Positions 19,135-28,971 of a DNA stretch of 64,000 bases are shown here, piece by piece. Position 1 is the first letter of the stretch. Each line of letters starts with the position of its first letter. The notes below the pieces were generated by a model. The model was not told the DNA's origin. It saw only the letters and a program-made list of their open reading frames with translations, and did not search any database. Origin of the DNA: Myxococcales bacterium (GTDB lineage: Bacteria; Myxococcota_A; Polyangia; Haliangiales; Haliangiaceae). A program made the position numbers and the translations under genes. The stretch is taken from positions 124,001-188,000 of the forward strand of contig JADJGV010000005.1 in NCBI GenBank assembly GCA_016707895.1, written 5' to 3'.

Positions 19135-19929
19135 TCAAGGTTGCCGCAGCGGGGGCGACGGGGCCGACGGGGTCATCCGCAGCAAGATCGTCAGCCGGCG
19201 GTTCTTCGGCGAGTACGGTTGGTCGGGCGCCGCGAGCTGCGTCGAGCCGCGGCCGATGACCGCGTTGATGCGCGCCGCGTCCAGGCCGTTGCGTTCCAGG
19301 ATCTTGCGGGCCTCGGTGGCGCGCTCGAACGACAGCTCCCAGTTGGTCTTGTTGGCGCCGCGGGAGAACTGGGTGGCGTCGGTGTGGCCCTGGATCTCGA
19401 TCGGCTCGGTGCGCGCGGTCAGCATCGGCGTGAGCTCGCGCAGGAACCCCTCGAGCGCCGGCTTGAGGTGCGACGACGCGCTGTCGAACAGCATCCCGGC
19501 GTCGTCGTCGTTGGCCTCGATCTGCACGCCCTCGGGGGTCGCCACCACCCGGATCTTGCCGGCCATCTCGGCCAGGTCGACGTGGTTCTCGGCCAGGTGG
19601 GCGATCGCGTCCTGCAGCGACTTGACGGTGTCGTCGAGGGTCTGCTTGTTGGGCGGCGGCGGCACCGGCGCCTTCTCGATGATCGACGGGACGTAGGTCG
19701 CGCCGCCGTTCATGGCCAGCTCGCTGTCGGGCAGGATGCCGGTGCGGAAGTAGTTCGAGATCTCCTCGCGGCTCTTCTGGTCGGTCGACGCCAGCAGCCA
19801 CAGCACCATGAACAGCGCCATCATCGCGGTGACGAAGTCGGCGTAGGCGATCTTCCACGCGCCGCCGTGGTGGCCGTGCCCGGCGACCTTCTTGATGACG
19901 CGCTTGCGGCCGGGCTGGGGGGCGGACAC
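19135..19929 (-). CDS. motB: Flagellar stator protein MotB
   Basis: A 264-residue MotB. WKIAYADFVTAMMALFMVLWLLAS is the single membrane helix and contains the proton-binding Asp (YADF). A periplasmic plug and linker follow, then the peptidoglycan-binding OmpA-like domain with EIQGHTDATQF, NWELSFERATEARKIL and KNRRLTILLR. MotB anchors the stator to the wall and forms the ion channel with MotA. The GTG start lies one base after the motA stop. Confidence 0.93.
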   Translation of the reverse strand: MSAPQPGRKRVIKKVAGHGHHGGAWKIAYADFVTAMMALFMVLWLLASTDQKSREEISNYFRTGILPDSELAMNGGATYVPSIIEKAPVPPPPNKQTLDDTVKSLQDAIAHLAENHVDLAEMAGKIRVVATPEGVQIEANDDDAGMLFDSASSHLKPALEGFLRELTPMLTARTEPIEIQGHTDATQFSRGANKTNWELSFERATEARKILERNGLDAARINAVIGRGSTQLAAPDQPYSPKNRRLTILLRMTPSAPSPPLRQP

Positions 19930-19930
19930 G

Positions 19931-20794
19931 TCAGCCCCCCTTCAGGCTCTGCAGCGCCTTGTCGGTGTCGTTGAACGACGGCCGCTCGTCGTGGAAGATC
20001 ACCTTGCGGCCGAACTCCACCGCGGTCGCCGGCGCCGCGCCGCGCAGCGACGCGATCACGGCGCCCTTCATGCACTCCATGTACCGCCGCTGGTGGACCT
20101 CCTGGATCTCGGTCGAGGTGATGAGCGGCGCGACCAGGCCGTAGCTCAGCAAGATGCCGAGGAAGGTGCCGACCAGCGCCGCCGCGACGTGGTGGCCGAT
20201 CACCGCCGGCGGCGCGTTCATGTGGCCCATCGTCACGATCACGCCGAGCACCGCGGCGACGATGCCGATGCCGGGCAGCGCGTCGGAGACCGTCCGCAAC
20301 AGGCCGCCGGCCAGGTGGTTGCAAGCCGTCCAGGTGTCGAGCTCGGCGTCGAGGAGCTGCTCGAGATCGTCGGCCGAGACGCCGTTGGCCATGGCTTGCA
20401 GCGCCTCGGCCAGGAACGTCCGGTACATCTCGTCCTTCACCACCATCGGGTACTTCTTGAAGATGTCGCTCTTGGCCGGCTCGGCGGCGTGGGGCTCGAG
20501 CGCGAGCACGCCCTGGCGGCGCGCCACGGTGAAGAGCTCGTAGAGCAGCTTCAGCAGGTCGAGGTAGTCCTTCTTCTTGGGGGTGGTGTCCTTGAGCGCC
20601 ATCGACAGCACGTGCTTGACCCGCTTCTTCATCAGGCCCGGCGACGAGATCACCAGCGTGCCGATGGCCGCGCCGACGATCACCACCAGCTCCGCGGGCT
20701 GGACGAGGATCGGCACCGCGCCGCCGGCCATGATGAAGCCGCCGATCACGCAGCCGAACACGATCACGATGCCGACTTTGCCCATGACGTCCAT
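19931..20794 (-). CDS. motA: Flagellar stator protein MotA
   Basis: A 287-residue MotA. Two helices at the start (VGIVIVFGCVIGGFIMAGG and ILVQPAELVVIVGAAIGTLVI) and two near 200-250 (GIGIVAAVLGVIVTMGHM, ALVGTFLGILLSYGLVAP) frame the cytoplasmic domain that contacts the rotor. GIVAAVLGVIVTMG is the family channel signature. The start is either the ATG at 20794 (MDVMGKVG) or the ATG at 20785 (MGKVG); the latter fits the sigma-28-like promoter better. Confidence 0.92.
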   Translation of the reverse strand: MDVMGKVGIVIVFGCVIGGFIMAGGAVPILVQPAELVVIVGAAIGTLVISSPGLMKKRVKHVLSMALKDTTPKKKDYLDLLKLLYELFTVARRQGVLALEPHAAEPAKSDIFKKYPMVVKDEMYRTFLAEALQAMANGVSADDLEQLLDAELDTWTACNHLAGGLLRTVSDALPGIGIVAAVLGVIVTMGHMNAPPAVIGHHVAAALVGTFLGILLSYGLVAPLITSTEIQEVHQRRYMECMKGAVIASLRGAAPATAVEFGRKVIFHDERPSFNDTDKALQSLKGG

Positions 20795-20795
20795 C

Positions 20796-20822
20796 GAATC
20801 GGCAGCGGCGGCCGAACGTGTA
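20796..20822 (-). promoter_or_regulatory. Sigma-28 (FliA)-like promoter of motAB
   Basis: On the minus strand TACA, 15 bases, GCCGATTC resembles the FliA consensus TAAA-N15-GCCGATAA (3 of 4 and 6 of 8). Late flagellar genes such as motAB are the usual FliA targets. The predicted +1 falls about 20789, again close to a start codon (20785). No fliA gene is in the window. Confidence 0.4.
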
Positions 20823-20852
20823 GGCACCGCCCTCGCTGTACGAACCGCGCCG

Positions 20853-22082
20853 ATGGTCGACCCAGCCGGTGTGGACACGCCCGGCATCGCCGCCTCGCGC
20901 CGCGGCTCGACCCGGGCCGAGGTCGTGCTGGGCGTCGACTTCGGCACCAGCTACACCTCGGCCGGCGCGATGATCGACGGCCGGGTCGACCTGGTCCGCG
21001 ACAACGGCGACGCGGTGATCCCGTCGGTGGTGTACGTGCCGGCGCGCGGCGAGCCGGTCGTGGGGGCGCGCGCGCTCGCCCACGCGTTGCACGACCCCCA
21101 GCACACCGTCTGCTCGGTCAAGCGGCTGCTCGGCGAGCGCCACGACGCCGCCGGGCTGCGCCGGCTGGCGCCGCTGGTGCCGTATCCGCTGGTCGCCGGC
21201 ATCGGCGGGCGCGTCCACCTGCGCCTGCACCAGACCGACTGGGCGGCCGAGCAGATCGCCGCGGCGGTGCTGGGCCACGTGCGCGAGCTCGCCGAGCGGC
21301 GGTTCGGGCCGGTGCGCAAGGTCGTGCTGGCGGTGGCCGCCGAGGCCACCCTCGAGCAGCGGCAGGCGCTCTTGACCGCGGCGCGGTTGGCCCGCCTCGA
21401 GGTGATCGACCTGGTGCCCGAGCCGGTCGCCGGCGCGCTGGCGCTCGGGCTGCACGCGCGCCCGGAGCGGCGGCGGGTCGTGGTGTGCGACTTCGGCGGC
21501 GGCACGTTCGACGTCACGCTGGTCGAGCAGACCGGGACCCGCTTCCACGTCGTCGCCACCGGCGGCGATCCCTTCCTGGGCGGCGACGATCTCGATCAGG
21601 CGATGGCGCAGGCGCTCAGCGGGCTGGTGTTCCGGCGCAGCGGCTTCGACGTCACCCACGACCTGGTGCGGCGGACCTTGCTCGCGCGCCGGTGCGAGGG
21701 CGCCAAGCGGGTGCTGTCGACGCAGCTCGAGGCGCGGCTGACGATGCGTGACGCGTTCGTCGAGCGCGGCGAGCGCCGCGACCTCGACGTCGTGCTCGAG
21801 CGCAGCTGGTGCGAGGCGCTGTGGGAGCCGCTGTTCGATCGCGCGCTGGCCGTGGTCGACCAGACCGTGGCCCGGAGCGGCTGGCGCGATCAGCCGATCG
21901 ACGAGGTCGGGCTGATCGGTGGCACCTCGCTGGTGCCGCGGTTCCAGCAGCGGCTGCGCGCCCGGTTCGCGGGCAGCCGCCTCAACCTGTCGGAGGACGC
22001 GCACGTCGCGGTCGCGACCGGCGCGGCGCTGGTGGCGGCGCGGCACGGCGCGGTCACGCTCACCCACGCCTCGGCCTGCTGA
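20853..22082 (+). CDS. Hsp70-family ATPase without peptide-binding domain
   Basis: A 409-residue actin-fold ATPase. VLGVDFGTSYTSAGAMIDG is phosphate-1, VVVCDFGGGTFDVTLVEQ phosphate-2, and EVGLIGGTSLVPRFQQRL the adenosine motif. EPVAGALALGLH is the typical Hsp70 helix. The protein stops after the nucleotide-binding domain, so it lacks the DnaK substrate-binding beta-sandwich; it is closer to YegD-like or other stand-alone Hsp70 ATPases. It is divergent from motA with 58 bases between. Its client is unknown. Confidence 0.85.
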   Translation: MVDPAGVDTPGIAASRRGSTRAEVVLGVDFGTSYTSAGAMIDGRVDLVRDNGDAVIPSVVYVPARGEPVVGARALAHALHDPQHTVCSVKRLLGERHDAAGLRRLAPLVPYPLVAGIGGRVHLRLHQTDWAAEQIAAAVLGHVRELAERRFGPVRKVVLAVAAEATLEQRQALLTAARLARLEVIDLVPEPVAGALALGLHARPERRRVVVCDFGGGTFDVTLVEQTGTRFHVVATGGDPFLGGDDLDQAMAQALSGLVFRRSGFDVTHDLVRRTLLARRCEGAKRVLSTQLEARLTMRDAFVERGERRDLDVVLERSWCEALWEPLFDRALAVVDQTVARSGWRDQPIDEVGLIGGTSLVPRFQQRLRARFAGSRLNLSEDAHVAVATGAALVAARHGAVTLTHASAC

Positions 22083-22104
22083 TCGGCGCCGCGCGCCGAC
22101 GCCC

Positions 22105-22601
22105 TCACCGCTCGGTCGACAGCTTGCAGGCGTTCCACCAGCCGTCGCCCTCGACCCGGGCGCCGGCCAGCGGGTGCCCGGCCGGCACGGCGCAGGCCAC
22201 GGCGAAGCTGCCGTCGAGGATGGCGCTGCCGTCGTCGCGCTTGCCGGCGGTGCGCTGCGTGACCACCAGGCCCGGGCAGGTCGCGGCGGTGAGCACGATC
22301 AGCGGGCGCCCCGGCGCCGCCAGCTCCAGCCGCGGGCCGTCGATCGGATCGAGCGTCGCCCGCAAGACCGGCGCGCCGCCGGCGTCGAGCGCGGCGGTGC
22401 GGCCGTCGGCCTCGGCGGCGCAGCCGAGCAGCCGCGCCTTCCACGGGTCGCCGGCGCCGGTGAGCGCGACCGCGCCGCGCACGGTCGTGCCCATGCACGA
22501 CTTGTAGGCCACGGCGATCGCGACCGCCGGGACGCCCAGGCCGAGCACCGCGAACGCGATCATCGTGATCGTCAGCCGCGGCTTGCCGACCGGCGCGTCG
22601 G

Positions 22602-22605
<4 letters not shown>
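22105..22605 (-). CDS. Small membrane-anchored protein of unknown function
   Basis: A 166-residue protein with one N-terminal membrane helix (about 12-34, ITMIAFAVLGLGVPAVAIAVAY) and an extracytoplasmic remainder with four Cys (CMG, LGCAAE, TCPGL, NACKLSTER) that could form disulfides. No family was recognised. It is coupled to glpK by a GTGA overlap, so it is likely made with glycerol kinase, but nothing in it suggests a role in glycerol use. Confidence 0.7.
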
Positions 22606-24077
<1,472 letters not shown>

Positions 24078-24089
24078 GGCGGTCGTGTA

Positions 24090-24851
24090 TCACGTCGCGG
24101 CGAGGTGGCGCGCGCACCACGCGCCGACCTCGGCCGCCACCTGGTCGCGCTCCACGTCGCAGCTGATCAGGTGGTAGCTCTCGGGGAGGATCGTCAGCGC
24201 CGGCCGCTCGCTCGACCCCGCGCGCGCGACGATCCGCCGCGCCGACGCCACCGGCGCGGTGTGATCCTGGGTCGCGTGCATCACCAACAGCGGCGCCCGC
24301 ACCTGCGGCAGCGCGACGTCGACGACGTCCATGAACGCCAGCAGCTCGCCCAGCGCCGCCACCGGGAAGCCGCGGTAGCACGGGTTCTCGGCGCGCACCG
24401 CCGGATCGCGCACGTCGGAGCCGCCCAGCTTGGGCAGCGTGCGCACCCGCCCGGCCAGCGGCCCCTTGGTCAGCGCGCGCGCCACCACGCCGCCGAAACC
24501 CTCCAGCCACAGCGGCGCCGCCAGCGACACCACCGCCGCCGGCGCCCGCCGCGTCGCCAGATACAGCGCCAGCAGCCCGCCCAGCGACTGCCCCACCACC
24601 GCCACCCGGTCGCACCGCCCCGCCAGCGCGTCGTACTCCGCCGTCACCCCCTCCACCCAGTCCCGCCACGTCTTCTCGTATAGATCCTCGATCCGCGTCG
24701 CGTGCCCCGGCACCGCCATCCCCCGCACCGTCATCCCCCGCCTCGCCAGCGCCTCCCCCAGCCCCCGCATCTCGTACGGCGACCCCGTAAACCCGTGGAT
24801 ACACAGCACTCCGCGGCCATCGCCGCACATCTCGAATGGCTCAGCCAGCAC
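24090..24851 (-). CDS. Alpha/beta hydrolase, carboxylesterase or monoacylglycerol lipase type
   Basis: A 253-residue soluble hydrolase. LCIHGFTGSPYEMRGLGEAL holds the oxyanion HG, VAVVGQSLGG the nucleophile elbow with Ser in GxSxG, APLLVMHATQDHTAP the acidic residue and ESYHLISCDVERDQV the catalytic His. This set matches the Est30/thermophilic carboxylesterase and bacterial monoacylglycerol lipase group. Release of glycerol by this enzyme followed by phosphorylation by GlpK is a reasonable inference. The GTG start at 24851 is used; an ATG seven codons in is possible. Confidence 0.83.
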   Translation of the reverse strand: MLAEPFEMCGDGRGVLCIHGFTGSPYEMRGLGEALARRGMTVRGMAVPGHATRIEDLYEKTWRDWVEGVTAEYDALAGRCDRVAVVGQSLGGLLALYLATRRAPAAVVSLAAPLWLEGFGGVVARALTKGPLAGRVRTLPKLGGSDVRDPAVRAENPCYRGFPVAALGELLAFMDVVDVALPQVRAPLLVMHATQDHTAPVASARRIVARAGSSERPALTILPESYHLISCDVERDQVAAEVGAWCARHLAAT

Positions 24852-25020
24852 AGGGGACAGGATCTACCCCCTCAACCACCCAGAATCAAACCGATTTCCA
24901 GCCTCACTGCGTCGCGAAAAGGGACACTTCCCGGGGGCCTAACCCGCCAGAATCGACCGCATTTTTGGCGGGGCACGCTGGGGCGCGCGCGAGAATCCCG
25001 CACCAGCTGGCGTGCGCACA

Positions 25021-25049
25021 TTGACACGGGCGATCGGCGTTGATTCAAT
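25021..25049 (+). promoter_or_regulatory. Sigma-70-like promoter of the FHA-GGDEF gene
   Basis: A perfect TTGACA (25021-25026), a 17-base spacer and TTCAAT (25044-25049, 4 of 6) lie 25 bases before the ATG. Such an arrangement is unusual in this GC-rich DNA. The upstream segment 24870-25010 is AT-richer than the surroundings. Confidence 0.5.
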
Positions 25050-25074
25050 TCAGCTTAGGAATCGCGCGCTTCCG

Positions 25075-25956
<882 letters not shown>

Positions 25957-25963
25957 CGCGGGG

Positions 25964-26230
25964 CTACAGCCGCGGGCCCGACGGCGGCGGCACGATGTCG
26001 TCGCGCAGCCGCGCCAGCGCCTTGCCGAGCGTGTCGAACGCCGCCTCGAGCTCGTGGGTGGCGGCGTCGCCGGCGGCGTTGACCTTGCGCTCGAGCTCGT
26101 CGACCTTGGGCTCGAGCTTCTCCCACGTCGCGCGCGCCTCCATGCCGGCGAGGTGCATCTGCAGCCGCAGCTCGTCGCGGGTCTTCTTCAGCTCGGTCAT
26201 CAGGTTGGTGAAGCCGGTGCGGGCCGTCAT
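25964..26230 (-). CDS. Small coiled-coil protein
   Basis: An 88-residue all-helical protein with heptad-like spacing (LMTELKKTRDELRLQMHLAGMEARATWEKLEPKVDELERKV) and no Cys. It resembles small stress- or granule-associated helical proteins in general shape but no family was recognised. It converges with the cyclase gene (7 bases apart) and is divergent from the peroxiredoxin gene. Confidence 0.65.
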   Translation of the reverse strand: MTARTGFTNLMTELKKTRDELRLQMHLAGMEARATWEKLEPKVDELERKVNAAGDAATHELEAAFDTLGKALARLRDDIVPPPSGPRL

Positions 26231-26353
26231 GGTGGGACCTCCGTCGACAGCGTGGTCACGCAGCGCGTCGCGGCAACTGCGCGTTTGCGCGCACCCCGTC
26301 TGACGTCAGGTCGGCGGCTTGGCCGCGGTCGCCGGCGGCGCTACCGTGGCCCC

Positions 26354-26836
26354 ATGATCAAGGCCGGTGACCCCATCCCGTCGGTGACCATCAAGCAGGC
26401 GACCGCCGAGGGTCCCCAGGACGTCGATCCGGCCGCGCTGTTCGCCGGCAAGCACGTCGTCATGTTCGCCGTGCCCGGCGCGTTCACGCCGACCTGCTCG
26501 ACCCAGCACCTGCCGGGCTACGTGGCGCGCCTCGACGAGTTCGCGGCCCGCGGCGTCGACCTCGTCGCGTGCCTCGCGGTCAACGACGCGTGGGTGATGC
26601 AGGCGTGGGCCGCGCAGCACGGCGCGCTCGGCAAGATCGTCATGCTCGCCGACGGCACCGCGGCGTTCACCAAGGCGCTCGGCCTCGACGTCGACCTCGC
26701 CGCCCCCGGCCTGGGCGTGCGGGCGCGGCGCGGGCTGATCTCGTTCAAGGACGGCAAGGCGGCGATCGTCGCGATCGAGGCGCCGGGCCGGCTCGAGGTC
26801 AGCGGCGCCGACGCCTGCCTGGTCACGCTGGCGTAG
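26354..26836 (+). CDS. Peroxiredoxin, Prx5 type
   Basis: A 160-residue thioredoxin-fold peroxidase. MIKAGDPIPSVTIK is the Prx5 start, VVMFAVPGAFTPTCSTQHLPGYV contains the peroxidatic Cys48 in the PxxxTxxC motif, and CLAVNDAWVMQAWA is the conserved active-site helix. A further Cys in DACLVTLA near the C-terminus could be the resolving residue. It reduces hydrogen peroxide and organic peroxides in the cytoplasm, usually with thioredoxin or glutathione. Confidence 0.92.
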   Translation: MIKAGDPIPSVTIKQATAEGPQDVDPAALFAGKHVVMFAVPGAFTPTCSTQHLPGYVARLDEFAARGVDLVACLAVNDAWVMQAWAAQHGALGKIVMLADGTAAFTKALGLDVDLAAPGLGVRARRGLISFKDGKAAIVAIEAPGRLEVSGADACLVTLA

Positions 26837-26842
26837 CGCGGC

Positions 26843-28312
26843 TCACCTGGCCAGCGGGATCGTCAGCACGAAGCGCGCGCCGCCGGTCGGCGCCGGGGCC
26901 TCGGCGACGTCGAGCGTGCCGCCGTGCTCGAGGGCGATCTTCTTGGCGATCGCCAGACCGAGGCCGGTGCCGGTGGCCTTGGTCGTCACGTACGGCTCGA
27001 AGATCCGCGCGCGCGCCTCGGCGGTGACGCCCTTGCCCTCGTCGTCGACGGTGATCTCGACGTGATCGGCCCGGGGCTGCCACGACACCGTGACCGCGCC
27101 CGGCCGGCCCGCCTCCTGCCCGGCGTGCATGCCGTTCTCGACCAGGTTGGCCAGCACCCGCTTGAGCAACAGCTTGTCGGCGCGCACCTGCACCGGCGCC
27201 GGCGGCGCCTTGATCACCAGCCGGGTCGCCATCGCCGGGTCGAGGCCGAGATCCTCGACGATGTCCAGCAGCGGCACCGGCGCCGCCTCGACCCGCGGCA
27301 GCTGGCCCAGCGTGCGGAAGGTGTCGACCAGCCGCCGCAGCGACGCGATCTCCTCCTCGACGATCTCGCCGGTGTCGGCCAGCAGTCGCTTCATCCGCGG
27401 ATCGTCGCCCTGGTACGACGACACGCACTGCTGCACGGCGAGCTGGATCGGCGTCAGCGGGTTCTTGATCTCGTGGGCCAGCCGGCGCGCCACGTCCTGC
27501 CACGCGCCGATCCGCTGCAGGTAGTCGATCTCGGTGCGCTGGCGGCTGAGATCGTCGAGCATCGTGTCGAACGCCGCGCCCAGCTCCGACATCTCGTCGT
27601 GGCCGTGCAGCCGCACGCGGGCCTCGGGCTGGCCGCGCGACACCGCCCGCGCGACGTCGACCAGCGCCGCGATCCGCGTCGTCACCCGACGCGCGGCGAA
27701 CACGCCGAGCAGGATCGCCGCGATCGCCGAGGTCGCGACGATCAGCGACACCGCGACCACGTAGCCGGCCGACAGCGCGGTGCGGTTCTGGGCCACCGTG
27801 CGCGCGGCGGTGATCGAGTCCGACAGCTGCCGCAGCTCCTGCTGCAGGCCGGCCGGCACCGGCACGCCGACCTCGAGCGAGCCGCCGGCGGCCAGCGGGA
27901 ACTTGATGCTCTTGGTCTCGGTGCCGGGCGGCGGCGCGCGCTCGGCCTTGGCCACCTCGCGGCCGTCGCGATCGATCAGCGCCAGCCGGGCCACCTCGGG
28001 CTCGGCGGCCAGCGTCGGCTCGAGCGCCGCCGGATCGAGCGCGGCGATCCGCGGATCGTCGGCCAGGCGGCGCGCGACCTCCGACAGGTGCTGCTTCTTG
28101 GTCTCGATCAGCTCGCGGTAGGTGCGCAGCGCGCGCTCGAGCGAGCGGTTGCGCGACTCGGCCTCGACCGCCGCGAAGTTGGCGGCCAGCCGCGACACCC
28201 GCGTGACCAGGTAGGCGGCCGCCGCCGACGGGATCAGCGCGACGATCAGCAGCAGCGCGACCAGCTTGACCTGCAGGCCGGTGCGGCGCGCGAACCGCGC
28301 GGGGGTGCTCAT
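26843..28312 (-). CDS. NtrY-like membrane histidine kinase
   Basis: A 489-residue sensor. Helix 1 at about 13-35 (VKLVALLLIVALIPSAAAAYLV), a periplasmic domain to about 188, helix 2 at about 190-215, then HAMP and the HisKA segment WQDVARRLAHEIKNPLTPIQLAVQQ, the NtrY hallmark with phospho-His. The ATPase has LANLVENGMHAG, DDEGKGV and TGLGLAIAKKIALEHGGTL. No response regulator is adjacent, so its partner is elsewhere. It overlaps the DUF4390 gene by four bases and belongs to the BamA-family/DUF4390/kinase operon. Confidence 0.87.
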   Translation of the reverse strand: MSTPARFARRTGLQVKLVALLLIVALIPSAAAAYLVTRVSRLAANFAAVEAESRNRSLERALRTYRELIETKKQHLSEVARRLADDPRIAALDPAALEPTLAAEPEVARLALIDRDGREVAKAERAPPPGTETKSIKFPLAAGGSLEVGVPVPAGLQQELRQLSDSITAARTVAQNRTALSAGYVVAVSLIVATSAIAAILLGVFAARRVTTRIAALVDVARAVSRGQPEARVRLHGHDEMSELGAAFDTMLDDLSRQRTEIDYLQRIGAWQDVARRLAHEIKNPLTPIQLAVQQCVSSYQGDDPRMKRLLADTGEIVEEEIASLRRLVDTFRTLGQLPRVEAAPVPLLDIVEDLGLDPAMATRLVIKAPPAPVQVRADKLLLKRVLANLVENGMHAGQEAGRPGAVTVSWQPRADHVEITVDDEGKGVTAEARARIFEPYVTTKATGTGLGLAIAKKIALEHGGTLDVAEAPAPTGGARFVLTIPLAR

Positions 28313-28971
28313 CGCTTGGGCCGCTTTCGGTAGAACGGCTGCGACACCAGCCGGAGCACGCGGTCGGCGTCGGGCACCTTGAGGTTGACGAACACCGACA
28401 CGAACGAGCCGAAGAACGAGCCGCCGCGATCGAGCCCGCCGCCGGCGCCGTCCGACAGCCAGCGCCGGACCTCGGCCATCGTCTCGGCCGACACCGGGTT
28501 GAGCTCGGCGACGATCGCCAGCTCGAAGTTCTTCTCGTAGGGGATGGCGCCGACCTCGGCGATCGCCACCTGATCGAGCCCGGTCACCAGCTTGAGCGCC
28601 TCGGCCTTGTACTTCACCCGATAGAGGCGTCGGCCGCTGGGGCCGGTCACCGCCACCTCGTAGATCTCGCCCCACAGGTCGTAGACCACCTCGCGGTGGA
28701 GCAGCTGGAACGCCACCGGCGTCTTCTTGCCCGACGGGTAGACCCACAGCCGGATCACCACCGTCGACGCCAGCCCGTCCTCGAGCCGATCGTAGGCGGC
28801 CTTGTCGAACAGGTTGGTGACGTCGGTGGTGACGTACAGCGTCGTGCCGCGCTCGGCGAAGCGCATCGTGCGCTGCAGCGGCCGCTGCTCGGCGTGGCCC
28901 AGCGCCACCACCGCCACCACCGCCAGCGCCGCCACCGCGCTCGCCACCGCCGCGCGCCCGCGGCTCACCAT
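28309..28971 (-). CDS. DUF4390-type periplasmic protein
   Basis: A 220-residue secreted protein with an N-terminal signal or anchor (AVASAVAALAVVAVVALGHA). The mature part contains TDVTNLFDKAAYDRLEDGLASTVVIRLWVYPSG and VYDLWGEIYEV, the pattern of DUF4390 proteins, which commonly sit just before an NtrY-type kinase. Function is unknown; in this operon it is made between an outer-membrane Omp85 protein and the sensor kinase, so an envelope-sensing role is a reasonable guess. Confidence 0.7.
   Translation of the reverse strand: MVSRGRAAVASAVAALAVVAVVALGHAEQRPLQRTMRFAERGTTLYVTTDVTNLFDKAAYDRLEDGLASTVVIRLWVYPSGKKTPVAFQLLHREVVYDLWGEIYEVAVTGPSGRRLYRVKYKAEALKLVTGLDQVAIAEVGAIPYEKNFELAIVAELNPVSAETMAEVRRWLSDGAGGGLDRGGSFFGSFVSVFVNLKVPDADRVLRLVSQPFYRKRPKR

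Noticed and set aside
26301..26308. TGACGTCA palindrome between the coiled-coil and peroxiredoxin genes
   Set aside because: A single eight-base palindrome without a second half-site or AT-rich context; no regulator could be named.
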